Source: Proteiniclasticum aestuarii (GTDB lineage Bacteria > Bacillota > Clostridia > Clostridiales > Clostridiaceae). Taken from it: a DNA stretch of 64,000 bases. The stretch spans positions 124,001 to 188,000 of the forward strand of contig NZ_JAFNJU010000002.1 of assembly GCF_017368455.1 (NCBI RefSeq), written 5' to 3'. Position numbers and translations under genes: made by a program. Positions 8,562-15,909 of this stretch are shown here, piece after piece. Every line of letters starts with the position of its first letter. The stretch's first letter is position 1. Below the pieces are notes generated by a model. The model had not been told where the DNA came from. It searched no databases and saw only the letters and a program-made list of their open reading frames with translations.

Positions 8562-9320
8562 TTACTGGTGCTTGCGATGCTTCTCCATAAGAAGGGGTTT
8601 TCCGCCCTCCACCGCGCTCAGATGACGTTCGCTGTGCTGCTCTTCCACGCCTTTTCTCAGATTGTCCATCCGAAGATCCAGATCCGCACTGATTCTGGCA
8701 CATTCACTGAGCTCATGGGCCATCTCTTTTGTGAACAGCACTTCCTTCTTGTAGCGAAGCTGATGCTCGAGACTTGCCCAGAAATCCATGGCGATGGTGC
8801 GCAGCTGAATCTCCACCTTCATCATCTTCTTCTCATGGGCAAGGTAGATGGGAATGCTCATGATGAGATGAAGACTTCTGTACCCGTTGGGTTTGGGATT
8901 TTTCACATAGTCCTTTTCCTCCAGCAGCGTCAGATCGTCCTGGGTCAGGAGAGCATCCCGTATGGCATAGACATCCTCCGGAAAGGAGCAGATGACCCTC
9001 ACCCCGGCCACATCATTGAGATTCTCTTCAATGGAATCGATGGATACGGGAAATCCTCTCCGGTCCAGCTTCTCCCGGATGGAGGGGAGTGATTTCAGCC
9101 TTTTCCTGATGCTGGAGATGGGATTGTGGTCCTTCTCCCAGGAAAACTCTTCATTTAGCACATTCAGCTTCGTCTCAATCTCCATCATGGCGCATCGGTA
9201 ATAAGACATGAGTCTTGATAATTCTCTGGACTTTTTCTGAGCCCACTCCATGGCTTCCCCATCCAGAATATTCATCATCTTATTCTTGTTTCGTTCATCT
9301 TCACTGGTCCAAACTGTCAT
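8562..9320 (-). CDS. Small alarmone synthetase (RelQ/YjbM type)
   Basis: A 252-residue single-domain (p)ppGpp synthetase lacking the hydrolase, TGS and ACT domains of long RSH proteins. Family motifs include the KRLKSLPSI region, NDVAGVRVICSF, KNPKPNGYRSLH and VEIQLRTIAMDFWASLEH, the last containing the catalytic Glu-Gln pair. It transfers pyrophosphate from ATP to GDP or GTP and is usually controlled transcriptionally during cell-envelope stress. The ATG has AAGGAG 7 bases upstream. It heads a unit with DUF488. Confidence 0.88.
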   Translation of the reverse strand: MTVWTSEDERNKNKMMNILDGEAMEWAQKKSRELSRLMSYYRCAMMEIETKLNVLNEEFSWEKDHNPISSIRKRLKSLPSIREKLDRRGFPVSIDSIEENLNDVAGVRVICSFPEDVYAIRDALLTQDDLTLLEEKDYVKNPKPNGYRSLHLIMSIPIYLAHEKKMMKVEIQLRTIAMDFWASLEHQLRYKKEVLFTKEMAHELSECARISADLDLRMDNLRKGVEEQHSERHLSAVEGGKPLLMEKHRKHQ

Positions 9321-9553
9321 TTCACTGCTCCTTCATATCACGTATTCCCTTCATCATATCCCATCTTCCTGAAAATATCTTAAAAGGCACTTTTCCTTTT
9401 GCCTGAACTTCAGCCGAGAATAATGAATTCTTAAGCAAAGACTGGTATCATGGATGGATAAAGTGCCAAGTTCCCTAAAAACCATACAAAGATCACGGAT
9501 TTCATGGTATGATTTTTAATGATAAAAAGACACAGGAAGTTGAGGAATGAAGA

Positions 9554-10510
9554 ATGAAACTGAAGAATTTACCGATTTATGATCTCATCGCCATAGCAGG
9601 CATCTTTATCCTGATCTACGCAGGATTTTCCACCATCGCCAATATCCTGATCGGTGCCTATCTGATCTTCACGGTTTACCGTAACTACCCCACCATACAG
9701 GCCACCAAAGGAAGCCGAGCCTATAATGCGGGAAATACGGACATCGCCATGACCTATTTCGAGAAAGCGGTGAAGCACCCCTTCGCCAAGCCCTACATCA
9801 AATCCAGCTTCGGGTATGTGCTTTTAAGAGAAGGAAGACTGGAAGAGGCAGAGCCCTATCTTCTGGAAGCGGCCCAGATGAAGACCAGAGATGAGCGGTT
9901 CAAGTACAACAACATTCTGAATCTCGCCATCCTGAACTGGAAGAAGGGCGACATCGATGAAGCCATCGACATCGTGGAGAACATCCGTGACGACTATCAG
10001 AGTTCCATCATGTATGAGATTCTGGGCTACCTCTACATCGCCAAAGGCGACTACGAAAAGGCGCTGGCATTCAACAAGGAAGCCTATGACTACAACAAGG
10101 ACGACAATGTCATCACAGACAATCTGGCCCAGTCCTACTACTTCCTGGGAGACTTCGACAAAGCCGAAGCCCTCTACGAGGACACCATCGACTACATCAA
10201 GTTCCCGGAGGCCCATTACTACTACGGCATCATCAAATGGAGGAAAGGCGACTATCTGGCTGCTTACCAGGCTCTTTCAACTTCCGTGAGACTGAAGGTA
10301 TCCTTCCTGTCCATTGTGAACAAGGACATGCTCACTGAAAAATTTGAAGCGCTGAAAAAGGAAATGGCTGAAAAGGGCCTGGATGTGGAGACGCTGAAAG
10401 CAGAGAAGAAAAGACAGGAAGAAGAGAGAGAAGCGCAGGAAAAGCAAAGAAAAGATGAGGAAGCGGAAACCTTCACCGACGACAGGAAAAACGAGTACAA
10501 GGTGGACTAG
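9554..10510 (+). CDS. Membrane-anchored TPR protein
   Basis: The protein has 318 residues. Two closely spaced hydrophobic helices (about residues 8-42) form a hairpin anchor, followed by about five tetratricopeptide repeats (residues 50-265) such as AYNAGNTDIAMTYFEKA and YIAKGDYEKALAFNKEAY. A highly charged Lys/Glu coiled-coil tail ends the protein. TPR arrays mediate protein-protein contacts; no partner is encoded nearby. ATG preceded by GAGGA; a -10 TATGAT lies about 45 bp upstream. A strong terminator follows, so the gene stands alone. Function unknown. Confidence 0.75.
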   Translation: MKLKNLPIYDLIAIAGIFILIYAGFSTIANILIGAYLIFTVYRNYPTIQATKGSRAYNAGNTDIAMTYFEKAVKHPFAKPYIKSSFGYVLLREGRLEEAEPYLLEAAQMKTRDERFKYNNILNLAILNWKKGDIDEAIDIVENIRDDYQSSIMYEILGYLYIAKGDYEKALAFNKEAYDYNKDDNVITDNLAQSYYFLGDFDKAEALYEDTIDYIKFPEAHYYYGIIKWRKGDYLAAYQALSTSVRLKVSFLSIVNKDMLTEKFEALKKEMAEKGLDVETLKAEKKRQEEEREAQEKQRKDEEAETFTDDRKNEYKVD

Positions 10511-10525
10511 TGCACCTCTCCCCAT

Positions 10526-10579
10526 GAGAAAGGCCATGAACTCTGCAGGTGAATAACTGCAGGCTTCATGGCCTTTCTC
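10526..10579. terminator. Bidirectional terminator
   Basis: GAGAAAGGCCATGAA and TTCATGGCCTTTCTC form a perfect 15-bp stem with an inner CTGCAG/CTGCAG pairing, between convergent genes. Confidence 0.8.
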
Positions 10580-10601
10580 TGTACTCGAGGGTTATCCATC
10601 C

Positions 10602-11330
10602 CTACACTTCATAGGTTCCTAGAATCTCAGAGATCTCCGTATCCCCATGGATGGCTTTCGCCTCCTGAAGGAGCTGCTCCAGGTGCGTCTCCGGCAGATG
10701 GGTCAGAAGAAGCTTTTTCACTCCGCACTTCCTGGCGATCTCCCCTGCCTCTTTTCCATGCAGATGATGCTTCATTCTGTAGGGCTCATAAGAGCCGTAG
10801 CTGGCTTCGCAGAGGAAAAGGTCCGCATCCCTGGCAGCCTCATGGATGCCATCGCAGACGCCCGTATCCGCCGAGTAGGTGAAGACTTTTCCATCATAGG
10901 TGCATCGCACAGCGTAGGTCTCCAGAAGATGAAGGACCTCAATGAACTCCGCCGATAGGTTTCCTATGGATACCCTGGTATTTTCCATGATGACATGCAG
11001 CCTGAACAGATCATTCTTCATGAGGGATTCATGCAGCCACTTCGGCATCTCCGGTGTATAGAGATCCATGGGGGCAACCTCTTCGCCCATATACTTCTGC
11101 CCTTCTCTTTCATAGCGGAAGAGAAAAAGGTCCGACAGATGATCAAAGTGATGATGGGTGAGAATGATGGCATCAATCTCCGAAAGCTTCACCCGCTTCT
11201 TGAGATTGAAGATGCTACCGTTTCCCATATCCAGTAGAATCTTTCTGCCCTCCACTTCCAGCAGATAGGACGAGCAGGCTCCTCCCTGGGTCACTGTGGT
11301 GGAGTTGTTGCCAAGTACCGTGATTTTCAT
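10602..11330 (-). CDS. MBL-fold metallo-hydrolase (RNase Z-like group)
   Basis: A 242-residue metallo-beta-lactamase-fold protein. The metal-binding HxHxDH is THHHFDHL at residues 58-65. Further ligands are the His in EVLHLLETY, the Asp in YSADTGVCDG and a late His in LLLTHLPE. The pattern ILLDMGNGSI...IDAIILTHHHFDH is that of RNase Z-like or YhfI-like hydrolases. ATG 11330 is chosen because AGGAAG precedes it at good spacing; an in-frame extension to 11480 runs through the upstream terminator and is not believable. Substrate unknown. Confidence 0.78.
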   Translation of the reverse strand: MKITVLGNNSTTVTQGGACSSYLLEVEGRKILLDMGNGSIFNLKKRVKLSEIDAIILTHHHFDHLSDLFLFRYEREGQKYMGEEVAPMDLYTPEMPKWLHESLMKNDLFRLHVIMENTRVSIGNLSAEFIEVLHLLETYAVRCTYDGKVFTYSADTGVCDGIHEAARDADLFLCEASYGSYEPYRMKHHLHGKEAGEIARKCGVKKLLLTHLPETHLEQLLQEAKAIHGDTEISEILGTYEV

Positions 11331-11419
11331 CGGTTCCACTTCCTTTTCTGATCTATTCTTTAGTTTCATCATAACGGGAATCTCTTCCAGACGCAAAAGA
11401 ATATTCTCCACTTTAAAAG

Positions 11420-11467
11420 AAAAGCCCCAGGTCTGCATATCATCGTGATATGCTCCCTGGGACTTTT
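11420..11467 (-). terminator. Terminator of the amino acid importer operon
   Basis: On the minus strand AAAAGTCCCAGG pairs with CCTGGGGCTTTT, with inner GCATATCA/TGATATGC pairing, followed by CTTTT. Confidence 0.8.
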
Positions 11468-11573
11468 CCATTTCATTCATTTTTCTTCTGTTTACTTGGT
11501 AGGATCCTCTTCTGTTTCTTTCTTTTCTCTTTTGTTTCTGCCAGTGATGCTTCCGCTTCTCTTTTAGAAGCCT

Positions 11574-12377
11574 CTATTCCACCACATTCAGTTCTGTATC
11601 GATGTTGGAGGTGTAGTCATCTCCCAGCCATTTCACGGAAAGATCCTTGAGGGTTCCATCTTCTCGTAAGGCATCTAGTGCGCCGTTCAGCGTATCTCTC
11701 AGATCCGTATCGTCTTTACGGATGGTGATGGCGATGGGTTCATTGGTCAGCATGACTTCCGTCAGCTGGTAGGACTCGTGGTCCTTGGCCGCATAATCAA
11801 TGGCTACGGCATAATCCGCAACGATGACGTCCACATGTCCCGCCTTCATGGCGGAGAAGGTCTGAATGACTTCATCAAATCGCAGCATTTCAAAATCTAC
11901 GGTCTCGTTGTACTTGGTCGCTGCGATATCCGCGGTGGTCTCCAGCTGTACCCCTACTTTTAGCCCTTCAAGCTCTTCCGGTTTCGTGATGGAACCTTCT
12001 CCGGCTCTTGTGACGATGACCTGACCGTTGGTCATGTGCGGATCCGTGAAGATATAGGACTCCAGTCTTTTCGGTGTGATGCTGGTGGCGGACATGATGA
12101 CATCATAGCTCTCTGAATTCAGTCCGTTGAAGATTCCTGCCCAGCTGGTGGAGATGAACTCCACTTCCATGCCCAGCTCTTCTCCGATTTCTCTGGCCAG
12201 GTCCACTTCGAATCCCACCAGTTTGTTGGCTTCATCTCTGAACTCGAACGGCGGATAGGTATCATCCGTTCCGATCTTCAGCACCTTCGTGCTTTCCTCT
12301 TCCTTTGCGCATCCTGACAAGAGTGCTGCCCCTGCCAGTGCTACCGTGAATACCATCCCCCATGTCTTTTTCATCAT
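11574..12377 (-). CDS. Amino acid ABC transporter, second substrate-binding lipoprotein
   Basis: A 267-residue family 3 solute-binding protein anchored by a lipobox LLSGC (Cys 23). Typical features are GTDDTYPPFEF, FEVDLAREIGEELG and VQLETTADI. It is the last gene of the importer operon and a clear paralogue of the first gene: both end in the same 10 residues, DTELNVVE with its two preceding residues. Internal divergence is considerable, so it is probably an older duplication giving a second affinity or ligand. Arginine or a related cationic amino acid is inferred from the ARG box before the operon. Confidence 0.88.
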   Translation of the reverse strand: MMKKTWGMVFTVALAGAALLSGCAKEEESTKVLKIGTDDTYPPFEFRDEANKLVGFEVDLAREIGEELGMEVEFISTSWAGIFNGLNSESYDVIMSATSITPKRLESYIFTDPHMTNGQVIVTRAGEGSITKPEELEGLKVGVQLETTADIAATKYNETVDFEMLRFDEVIQTFSAMKAGHVDVIVADYAVAIDYAAKDHESYQLTEVMLTNEPIAITIRKDDTDLRDTLNGALDALREDGTLKDLSVKWLGDDYTSNIDTELNVVE

Positions 12378-12459
12378 CTACGATCTCCCCTTTTACTATT
12401 TCTATTCAGACATTTGCGACCAATCTCGTTCATTATGCTAACCGCTGAATGGTTTTTCT

Positions 12460-13215
12460 CTATTTCAGTATTTTATTCAGGAACACATTGGTACGCTCCA
12501 TCTTCGGTGCGTCGAAGATCTCCTCCGGTGTTCCTTCTTCCACAATCTGGCCTTCATCCATGAAGATCACTCTCGTGCCCACTTCCCTGGCAAAGCCCAT
12601 CTCATGGGTTACCACCACCATGGTCATGCCCTCTTCCGCCAGCTTCTTCATGACCTCCAGCACTTCTCCCACCAGCTCCGGGTCCAGCGCCGATGTGGGT
12701 TCGTCAAAGAGCATGATGGACGGATTCATGGCCAGAGCTCTTGCAATGGCCACTCTCTGCTGCTGTCCGCCGGACAGCTTGGAAGGAAACTCGTCCTTCT
12801 TGTCCAGAAGACCCACGCTCTTTAAAAGGCTCATGGCTTTTCCTGTAATGTTCTCCTTCTTTTCCCCTTTGACCAGTTCCGGTGCGATGGTCAGGTTCTC
12901 CAGCACCGTCAGGTGCGGGAAGAGATTGAATCGCTGAAACACCATACCGAGAGACGTTCTCAGCTTGGATGCTTCCTTTTCCGGAAGATTCAGAAGGTCT
13001 TTGCCCTCATCAATGTGACTGACCAGGTTTCCATCAATGAGGATTTTCCCGGAGGTGATGGTTTCCAGCTGATTCATGCAGCGAAGCATGGTGCTCTTTC
13101 CGGAACCCGATGGTCCGATGATGCAGACCACTTCTCCTTCCGCAACTTCCAGATTGATTCCCTTCAGGACCAGTAGGTCTCCGAAGGACTTATATACATT
13201 TTCCAGTTTGATCAT
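12460..13215 (-). CDS. Amino acid ABC transporter, ATP-binding protein
   Basis: A 251-residue ATPase of the polar amino acid (GlnQ/HisP/ArtP) family that powers import. Walker [10 protein letters not shown] at residues 32-40, signature LSGGQQQRV, Walker [15 protein letters not shown] and the switch His in VVTHEMGFA are all canonical. It lies 15 bp downstream of the permease gene and 82 bp before the second binding-protein gene. It looks complete and functional. Confidence 0.93.
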   Translation of the reverse strand: MIKLENVYKSFGDLLVLKGINLEVAEGEVVCIIGPSGSGKSTMLRCMNQLETITSGKILIDGNLVSHIDEGKDLLNLPEKEASKLRTSLGMVFQRFNLFPHLTVLENLTIAPELVKGEKKENITGKAMSLLKSVGLLDKKDEFPSKLSGGQQQRVAIARALAMNPSIMLFDEPTSALDPELVGEVLEVMKKLAEEGMTMVVVTHEMGFAREVGTRVIFMDEGQIVEEGTPEEIFDAPKMERTNVFLNKILK

Positions 13216-13230
13216 CTCTTAAACACTCCT

Positions 13231-13890
13231 TTACTCATAGACGGAATACTTCTTCTCCAGCTTGTCGAAGGCAACCTGGATGATGGAAGTAAACAGAAGG
13301 TAAAGGGCGCCGGCATAGAGGAAATAGATCCATTCGCCTGAAGAGTTGTTCATGACCTGTACGGTTCGTAAAAGGTCAAAGAGGGAAATGGATGCCACAA
13401 GAGAGGTATCCTTCACCAGTGTGATGAGTTCATTTCCCAGGGGCGGAATCAGTCTTCTGTAGCTCTGTGGGATGATGATTCTGAACATGGCCTGATAATA
13501 GCTCATGCCAAGAGCCTTGGCCGCTTCCATCTGTCCTTTGTCGATACTCTGAATGGCGCCTCTGAAGATCTCAGAAAGATACGCCGCAGAGTTCAGGGAG
13601 AACGCGATGAAGGCTGCCGTCAGTGCCGGTATCCTGAGGGTTACCCCCAGAACATCCGCTGTGAAGAGCGGCATGGCGTAATAGAACACAAACAGCTGCA
13701 TCAGCATCGGCGTTCCTCTGAACACCCAGACATAGAACCAGGACAGACCGTTCAGCACCTTGCTTCTCGAAATCTTCATCAGTGCGATGATGACACCCAG
13801 AAGGATACCGAAAACGATGGCTACTCCTGCTATGAGCAGCGTTCTCTGGGTTCCTTCCAGTATTGCGAATAATTGTTCTTGTGTGATCAC
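13231..13890 (-). CDS. Amino acid ABC transporter, permease
   Basis: A 219-residue HisM/ArtQ-type permease with five predicted membrane helices. The EAA coupling loop appears as GQMEAAKALGMSYYQAMFRIIIPQS, and the N-terminal segment TLLIAGVAIVFGILLG is typical. Only one permease gene is present, so the channel is likely a homodimer. It lies 25 bp downstream of the first binding-protein gene. Confidence 0.92.
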   Translation of the reverse strand: MITQEQLFAILEGTQRTLLIAGVAIVFGILLGVIIALMKISRSKVLNGLSWFYVWVFRGTPMLMQLFVFYYAMPLFTADVLGVTLRIPALTAAFIAFSLNSAAYLSEIFRGAIQSIDKGQMEAAKALGMSYYQAMFRIIIPQSYRRLIPPLGNELITLVKDTSLVASISLFDLLRTVQVMNNSSGEWIYFLYAGALYLLFTSIIQVAFDKLEKKYSVYE

Positions 13891-13915
13891 AAAGCTAGCT
13901 CCTTCCTACGGTTTA

Positions 13916-14740
13916 TTATTCCACCACGTTCAGTTCTGTATCGATGTCGGATGTGTAGTCGCCACCAAGCCATTCTTCTGAAATGCTCTTTAGTGTTCCA
14001 TCCGCTCTGATTTCTTCCATGGCGGTGTTGATCTTCTCCTGAAGTTCCGTATTGTCTTCCTTGATGGCGATGGCAATGGGTTCATTGGTCAGCATCACAT
14101 CAGAGATCTGATAGCTTTCCGGATCCAGCTGCACATACTCGATGGCTACGGCATAGTCCACTGCTATGGCATCCACATGCCCCGCCTTCATGGCCGAGAA
14201 GGTCTGAAGAATCTCATCATACTTGCTCACTTCGAAGCCGTATTCCTGCGCATACTTTTCCGCTGCAGTGTCGGCTGTGGTCCCCAGCTGAACGCCAACC
14301 TTCATTCCGGTCAGTTCTTCCTGGGAAGTGATGTTCTTGTCCCCGCTGTTCGTCACAATGACCTGACCATTGGAGAGATAAGGCTCACTGAAGAGCATGG
14401 TTTCCAGTCTCTTGGGGGTCATGCTGACGGCAGCGATGATCACATCGTAGTTTCCGGCATTAAGGCCAGTGAAGATGCCGTCAAAGGATGTGGTGACAAT
14501 CTCCACTTCCATGTCCATCTTTTCCGCCAGGGCATTGGCCAGATCAATATCGAAACCGATGATCTCATTGGCATCGTTGGTGAATTCAAAAGGCGGATAG
14601 GTGGGTTCTGTTCCTACTTTAAGAATGACTTTTCCTTCATCAGAGAGTGCTTCTCCGCTATCTGCGCATCCAGCTAAAACACCCATGACCAGGACCAGGG
14701 ATAAGATCAGGGCGGTGAATTTCATTTTCTTCATATTCAT
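13916..14740 (-). CDS. Amino acid ABC transporter, first substrate-binding lipoprotein
   Basis: A 274-residue family 3 solute-binding protein with signal peptide and lipobox VLAGC (Cys 25). It shows GTEPTYPPFEF, FDIDLANALAEKMD, SMTPKRLETMLFSEPY and VQLGTTADTA. It is the first gene of the operon binding protein - permease - ATPase - binding protein. Start ATG with AAAGGAAG 3 bases upstream. A -10 TATAAT (14802-14807) and a 17/18 ARG box (14837-14854) precede it, so arginine uptake under ArgR control is the best guess. Confidence 0.9.
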   Translation of the reverse strand: MNMKKMKFTALILSLVLVMGVLAGCADSGEALSDEGKVILKVGTEPTYPPFEFTNDANEIIGFDIDLANALAEKMDMEVEIVTTSFDGIFTGLNAGNYDVIIAAVSMTPKRLETMLFSEPYLSNGQVIVTNSGDKNITSQEELTGMKVGVQLGTTADTAAEKYAQEYGFEVSKYDEILQTFSAMKAGHVDAIAVDYAVAIEYVQLDPESYQISDVMLTNEPIAIAIKEDNTELQEKINTAMEEIRADGTLKSISEEWLGGDYTSDIDTELNVVE

Positions 14741-14801
14741 TACTTCCTTTCTGCTTTGGTTCTACTTCATTTTCCGTTCATATTTTTCCTGAACATGTTT
14801 G

Positions 14802-14807
14802 ATTATA
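14802..14807 (-). promoter_or_regulatory. -10 element of the amino acid importer operon
   Basis: The minus strand reads TATAAT about 60 bp before the ATG. The -35 (TATATT, 14825-14830) is poor, which fits a promoter that depends on a nearby regulator. Confidence 0.55.
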
Positions 14808-14836
14808 GCATGAACATTTAAATAAATATACACACT

Positions 14837-14854
14837 CTTGAATTTTAATTCATT
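14837..14854. promoter_or_regulatory. ARG box (ArgR/AhrC site) upstream of the importer operon
   Basis: The minus strand reads AATGAATTAAAATTCAAG. It matches the ARG consensus WNTGAATWWWWATTCANW at 17 of 18 positions and the B. subtilis AhrC form at 16 of 18. It lies directly upstream of the -35 position. A second ARG-like stretch (TGAATATTCA) is near 14984-14993. Confidence 0.65.
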
Positions 14855-15056
14855 TCGAACAATTCGCACGATTCTCTTCACATTTTCGATTTTTGAAGCG
14901 TTTACAGTTAATATACTTGCAACAATCGGGCAGATTTTATGAATAAGGCAATTTTGATCACTGCGATAATTCACCCTCAAAATGAATATTCACTCTTTTA
15001 TGCATTTTTCATGCATGTATTCATTGCATATCCGGCTCGTTCCTCAAAACTGAAGC

Positions 15057-15307
15057 AAAAAAAATAAAGCATCAGAACAATCCGACACCTTAGATTGTTT
15101 TGATGCTTTATTCGAACAAGGAAGAAAGAATCCATGAAGCCTCTGCTTCAAAGATGATGATTCTTAACAAAGCTGGTGCTACTGACTCAAGGACGTGCGA
15201 TAGTCGACTGTTCCGGTTGGACCTTGAACAGGTCTCTTCAGGTTAGGTTACGCCAGTCGGATGCAGGACCACAGGGTTCACACCATGCATTGTTAATTTT
15301 TTATCCA
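15057..15307 (-). ncRNA. Structured small RNA of about 250 nt, possibly 6S-like
   Basis: A complete transcription unit with no convincing ORF. The promoter is TTGACA-17 bp-TAATAT. A terminator with 17-bp arms (15066-15082 and 15093-15109) is followed by eight Ts on the minus strand. The interior folds as a rod: 15290-15296 with 15164-15170 (TTGTTAA/TTAACAA), 15280-15285 with 15174-15179, a large internal bubble, 15254-15259 with 15205-15210 (CAGTCG/CGACTG), and an apical hairpin. A separate hairpin (GAATC...GATTC with TGAAGC/GCTTCA) precedes the terminator. Closing stem, bubble and apical stem recall 6S RNA, but I do not recognise conserved 6S sequence. No T-box, lysine or other amino acid riboswitch motif is present. 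Confidence 0.6.
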
Positions 15308-15313
15308 TAACCG

Positions 15314-15342
15314 ATATTACACGAGGTCCCACCTGATGTCAA
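15314..15342 (-). promoter_or_regulatory. Promoter of the small RNA
   Basis: TTGACA (15337-15342), 17-bp spacer, TAATAT (15314-15319) on the minus strand. One of the best vegetative promoters in the window. Confidence 0.75.
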
Positions 15343-15413
15343 GTTCTATTGCTATATTTTTAACATTTTCTTCCATGGAATTTCTCGTAAGATCTCCCTC
15401 CAGAAAAAGTCGA

Positions 15414-15439
15414 AGGACATCCGGTTACCCGAATGTCCT
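15414..15439 (-). terminator. Terminator of the glutaredoxin-like gene
   Basis: AGGACAT (15414-15420) pairs with ATGTCCT (15433-15439), with inner CGG/CCG, followed on the minus strand by TCGACTTTTTC. Confidence 0.7.
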
Positions 15440-15452
15440 CTCATTGCTTTAC

Positions 15453-15686
15453 CTATAGACCCAGCAGTCTGTTGATTCCATGCTGGTCAAACCCGATGAT
15501 GACGTTCCCGTTGATGTCCAGCACCGGTACACCCATCTGGTTGGTCTTGCGGATCATTTCCGTGGCAGCTTCTCTGTCTCTGGAAACATCCTTCTCCACA
15601 AAGGAAATGTTCTGTTCTCTCAGATAGGACTTTGCACGATTACACCAGATGCAGGTTGGGGTAGTGTAGATTGTTACCTGATTCAT
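15453..15686 (-). CDS. Glutaredoxin-like redox protein
   Basis: A 77-residue thioredoxin-fold protein with the redox pair C12-I-W-C15 after TPT, the cis-Pro segment GVPVLDINGN and the C-terminal FDQHGI. The lengths and motifs match NrdH/YruB-type glutaredoxin-like proteins that reduce disulfides or, in some cases, persulfides. ATG 15686 is chosen over GTG 15698 because AAGGTGA sits 8 bases before it. The promoter overlaps a CsoR/CstR-like operator, which suggests induction by copper or reactive sulfur species. Confidence 0.82.
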   Translation of the reverse strand: MNQVTIYTTPTCIWCNRAKSYLREQNISFVEKDVSRDREAATEMIRKTNQMGVPVLDINGNVIIGFDQHGINRLLGL

Positions 15687-15727
15687 TATTATATTCACCT
15701 TCCGAATTGAAATGTTTGGAATAGAGT

Positions 15728-15746
15728 TATACCCTATAGGGGTATA
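15728..15746. promoter_or_regulatory. CsoR/CstR-type operator
   Basis: TATACCCTATAGGGGTATA is a near-perfect dyad of the ATACCC-N4-GGGTAT form bound by CsoR-family copper and persulfide sensors. It overlaps the -10 and start point of the glutaredoxin-like gene. No csoR-like gene lies in the window. Confidence 0.6.
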
Positions 15747-15772
15747 TTAACAGATTTCCGTTTTTCTGTCAA
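15744..15772 (-). promoter_or_regulatory. Promoter of the glutaredoxin-like gene
   Basis: TTGACA (15767-15772), 17-bp spacer, TAATAT (15744-15749) on the minus strand. Confidence 0.75.
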
Positions 15773-15779
15773 TACGCCT

Positions 15780-15811
15780 GAGTCAACCCTGTTTAAATTT
15801 CAGGTTGACTC
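15780..15811. promoter_or_regulatory. BirA operator
   Basis: GAGTCAACC, 14 bp, GGTTGACTC is a perfect 9-bp dyad with the AACC-N14/16-GGTT architecture of BirA biotin operators. The right arm contains the -35 hexamer of birA, so bound biotin-loaded BirA would block transcription of birA-bioY. Confidence 0.75.
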
Positions 15812-15833
15812 AAGGAAGCAAAGTCATTATACT
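15805..15833 (+). promoter_or_regulatory. birA-bioY promoter
   Basis: TTGACT (15805-15810), 17-bp spacer, TATACT (15828-15833). Confidence 0.75.
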
Positions 15834-15909
15834 GAAGGGAGTGAAAATCCGTCCCAGATCAAAGTTTAGATCTATAGCGGAAATCTACGAATCATCAGGA
15901 GTGTCTATT

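Noticed and set aside
11331-11480. 50-codon N-terminal extension of the MBL-fold hydrolase
   Set aside because: It would be translated through the importer operon terminator; the ATG at 11330 has the ribosome site and the family start MKITVLG.
14762-14980. 72-codon frame before the amino acid importer
   Set aside because: It contains the -10 and the ARG box of the operon and has no ribosome site.
15057-15307. T-box, lysine or tmRNA/SRP RNA identity for the small RNA
   Set aside because: No T-box AGGGTGGNACCGCG, no SRP GGTCAGG-AGCAG core, no tmRNA tag frame, and no L-box core.
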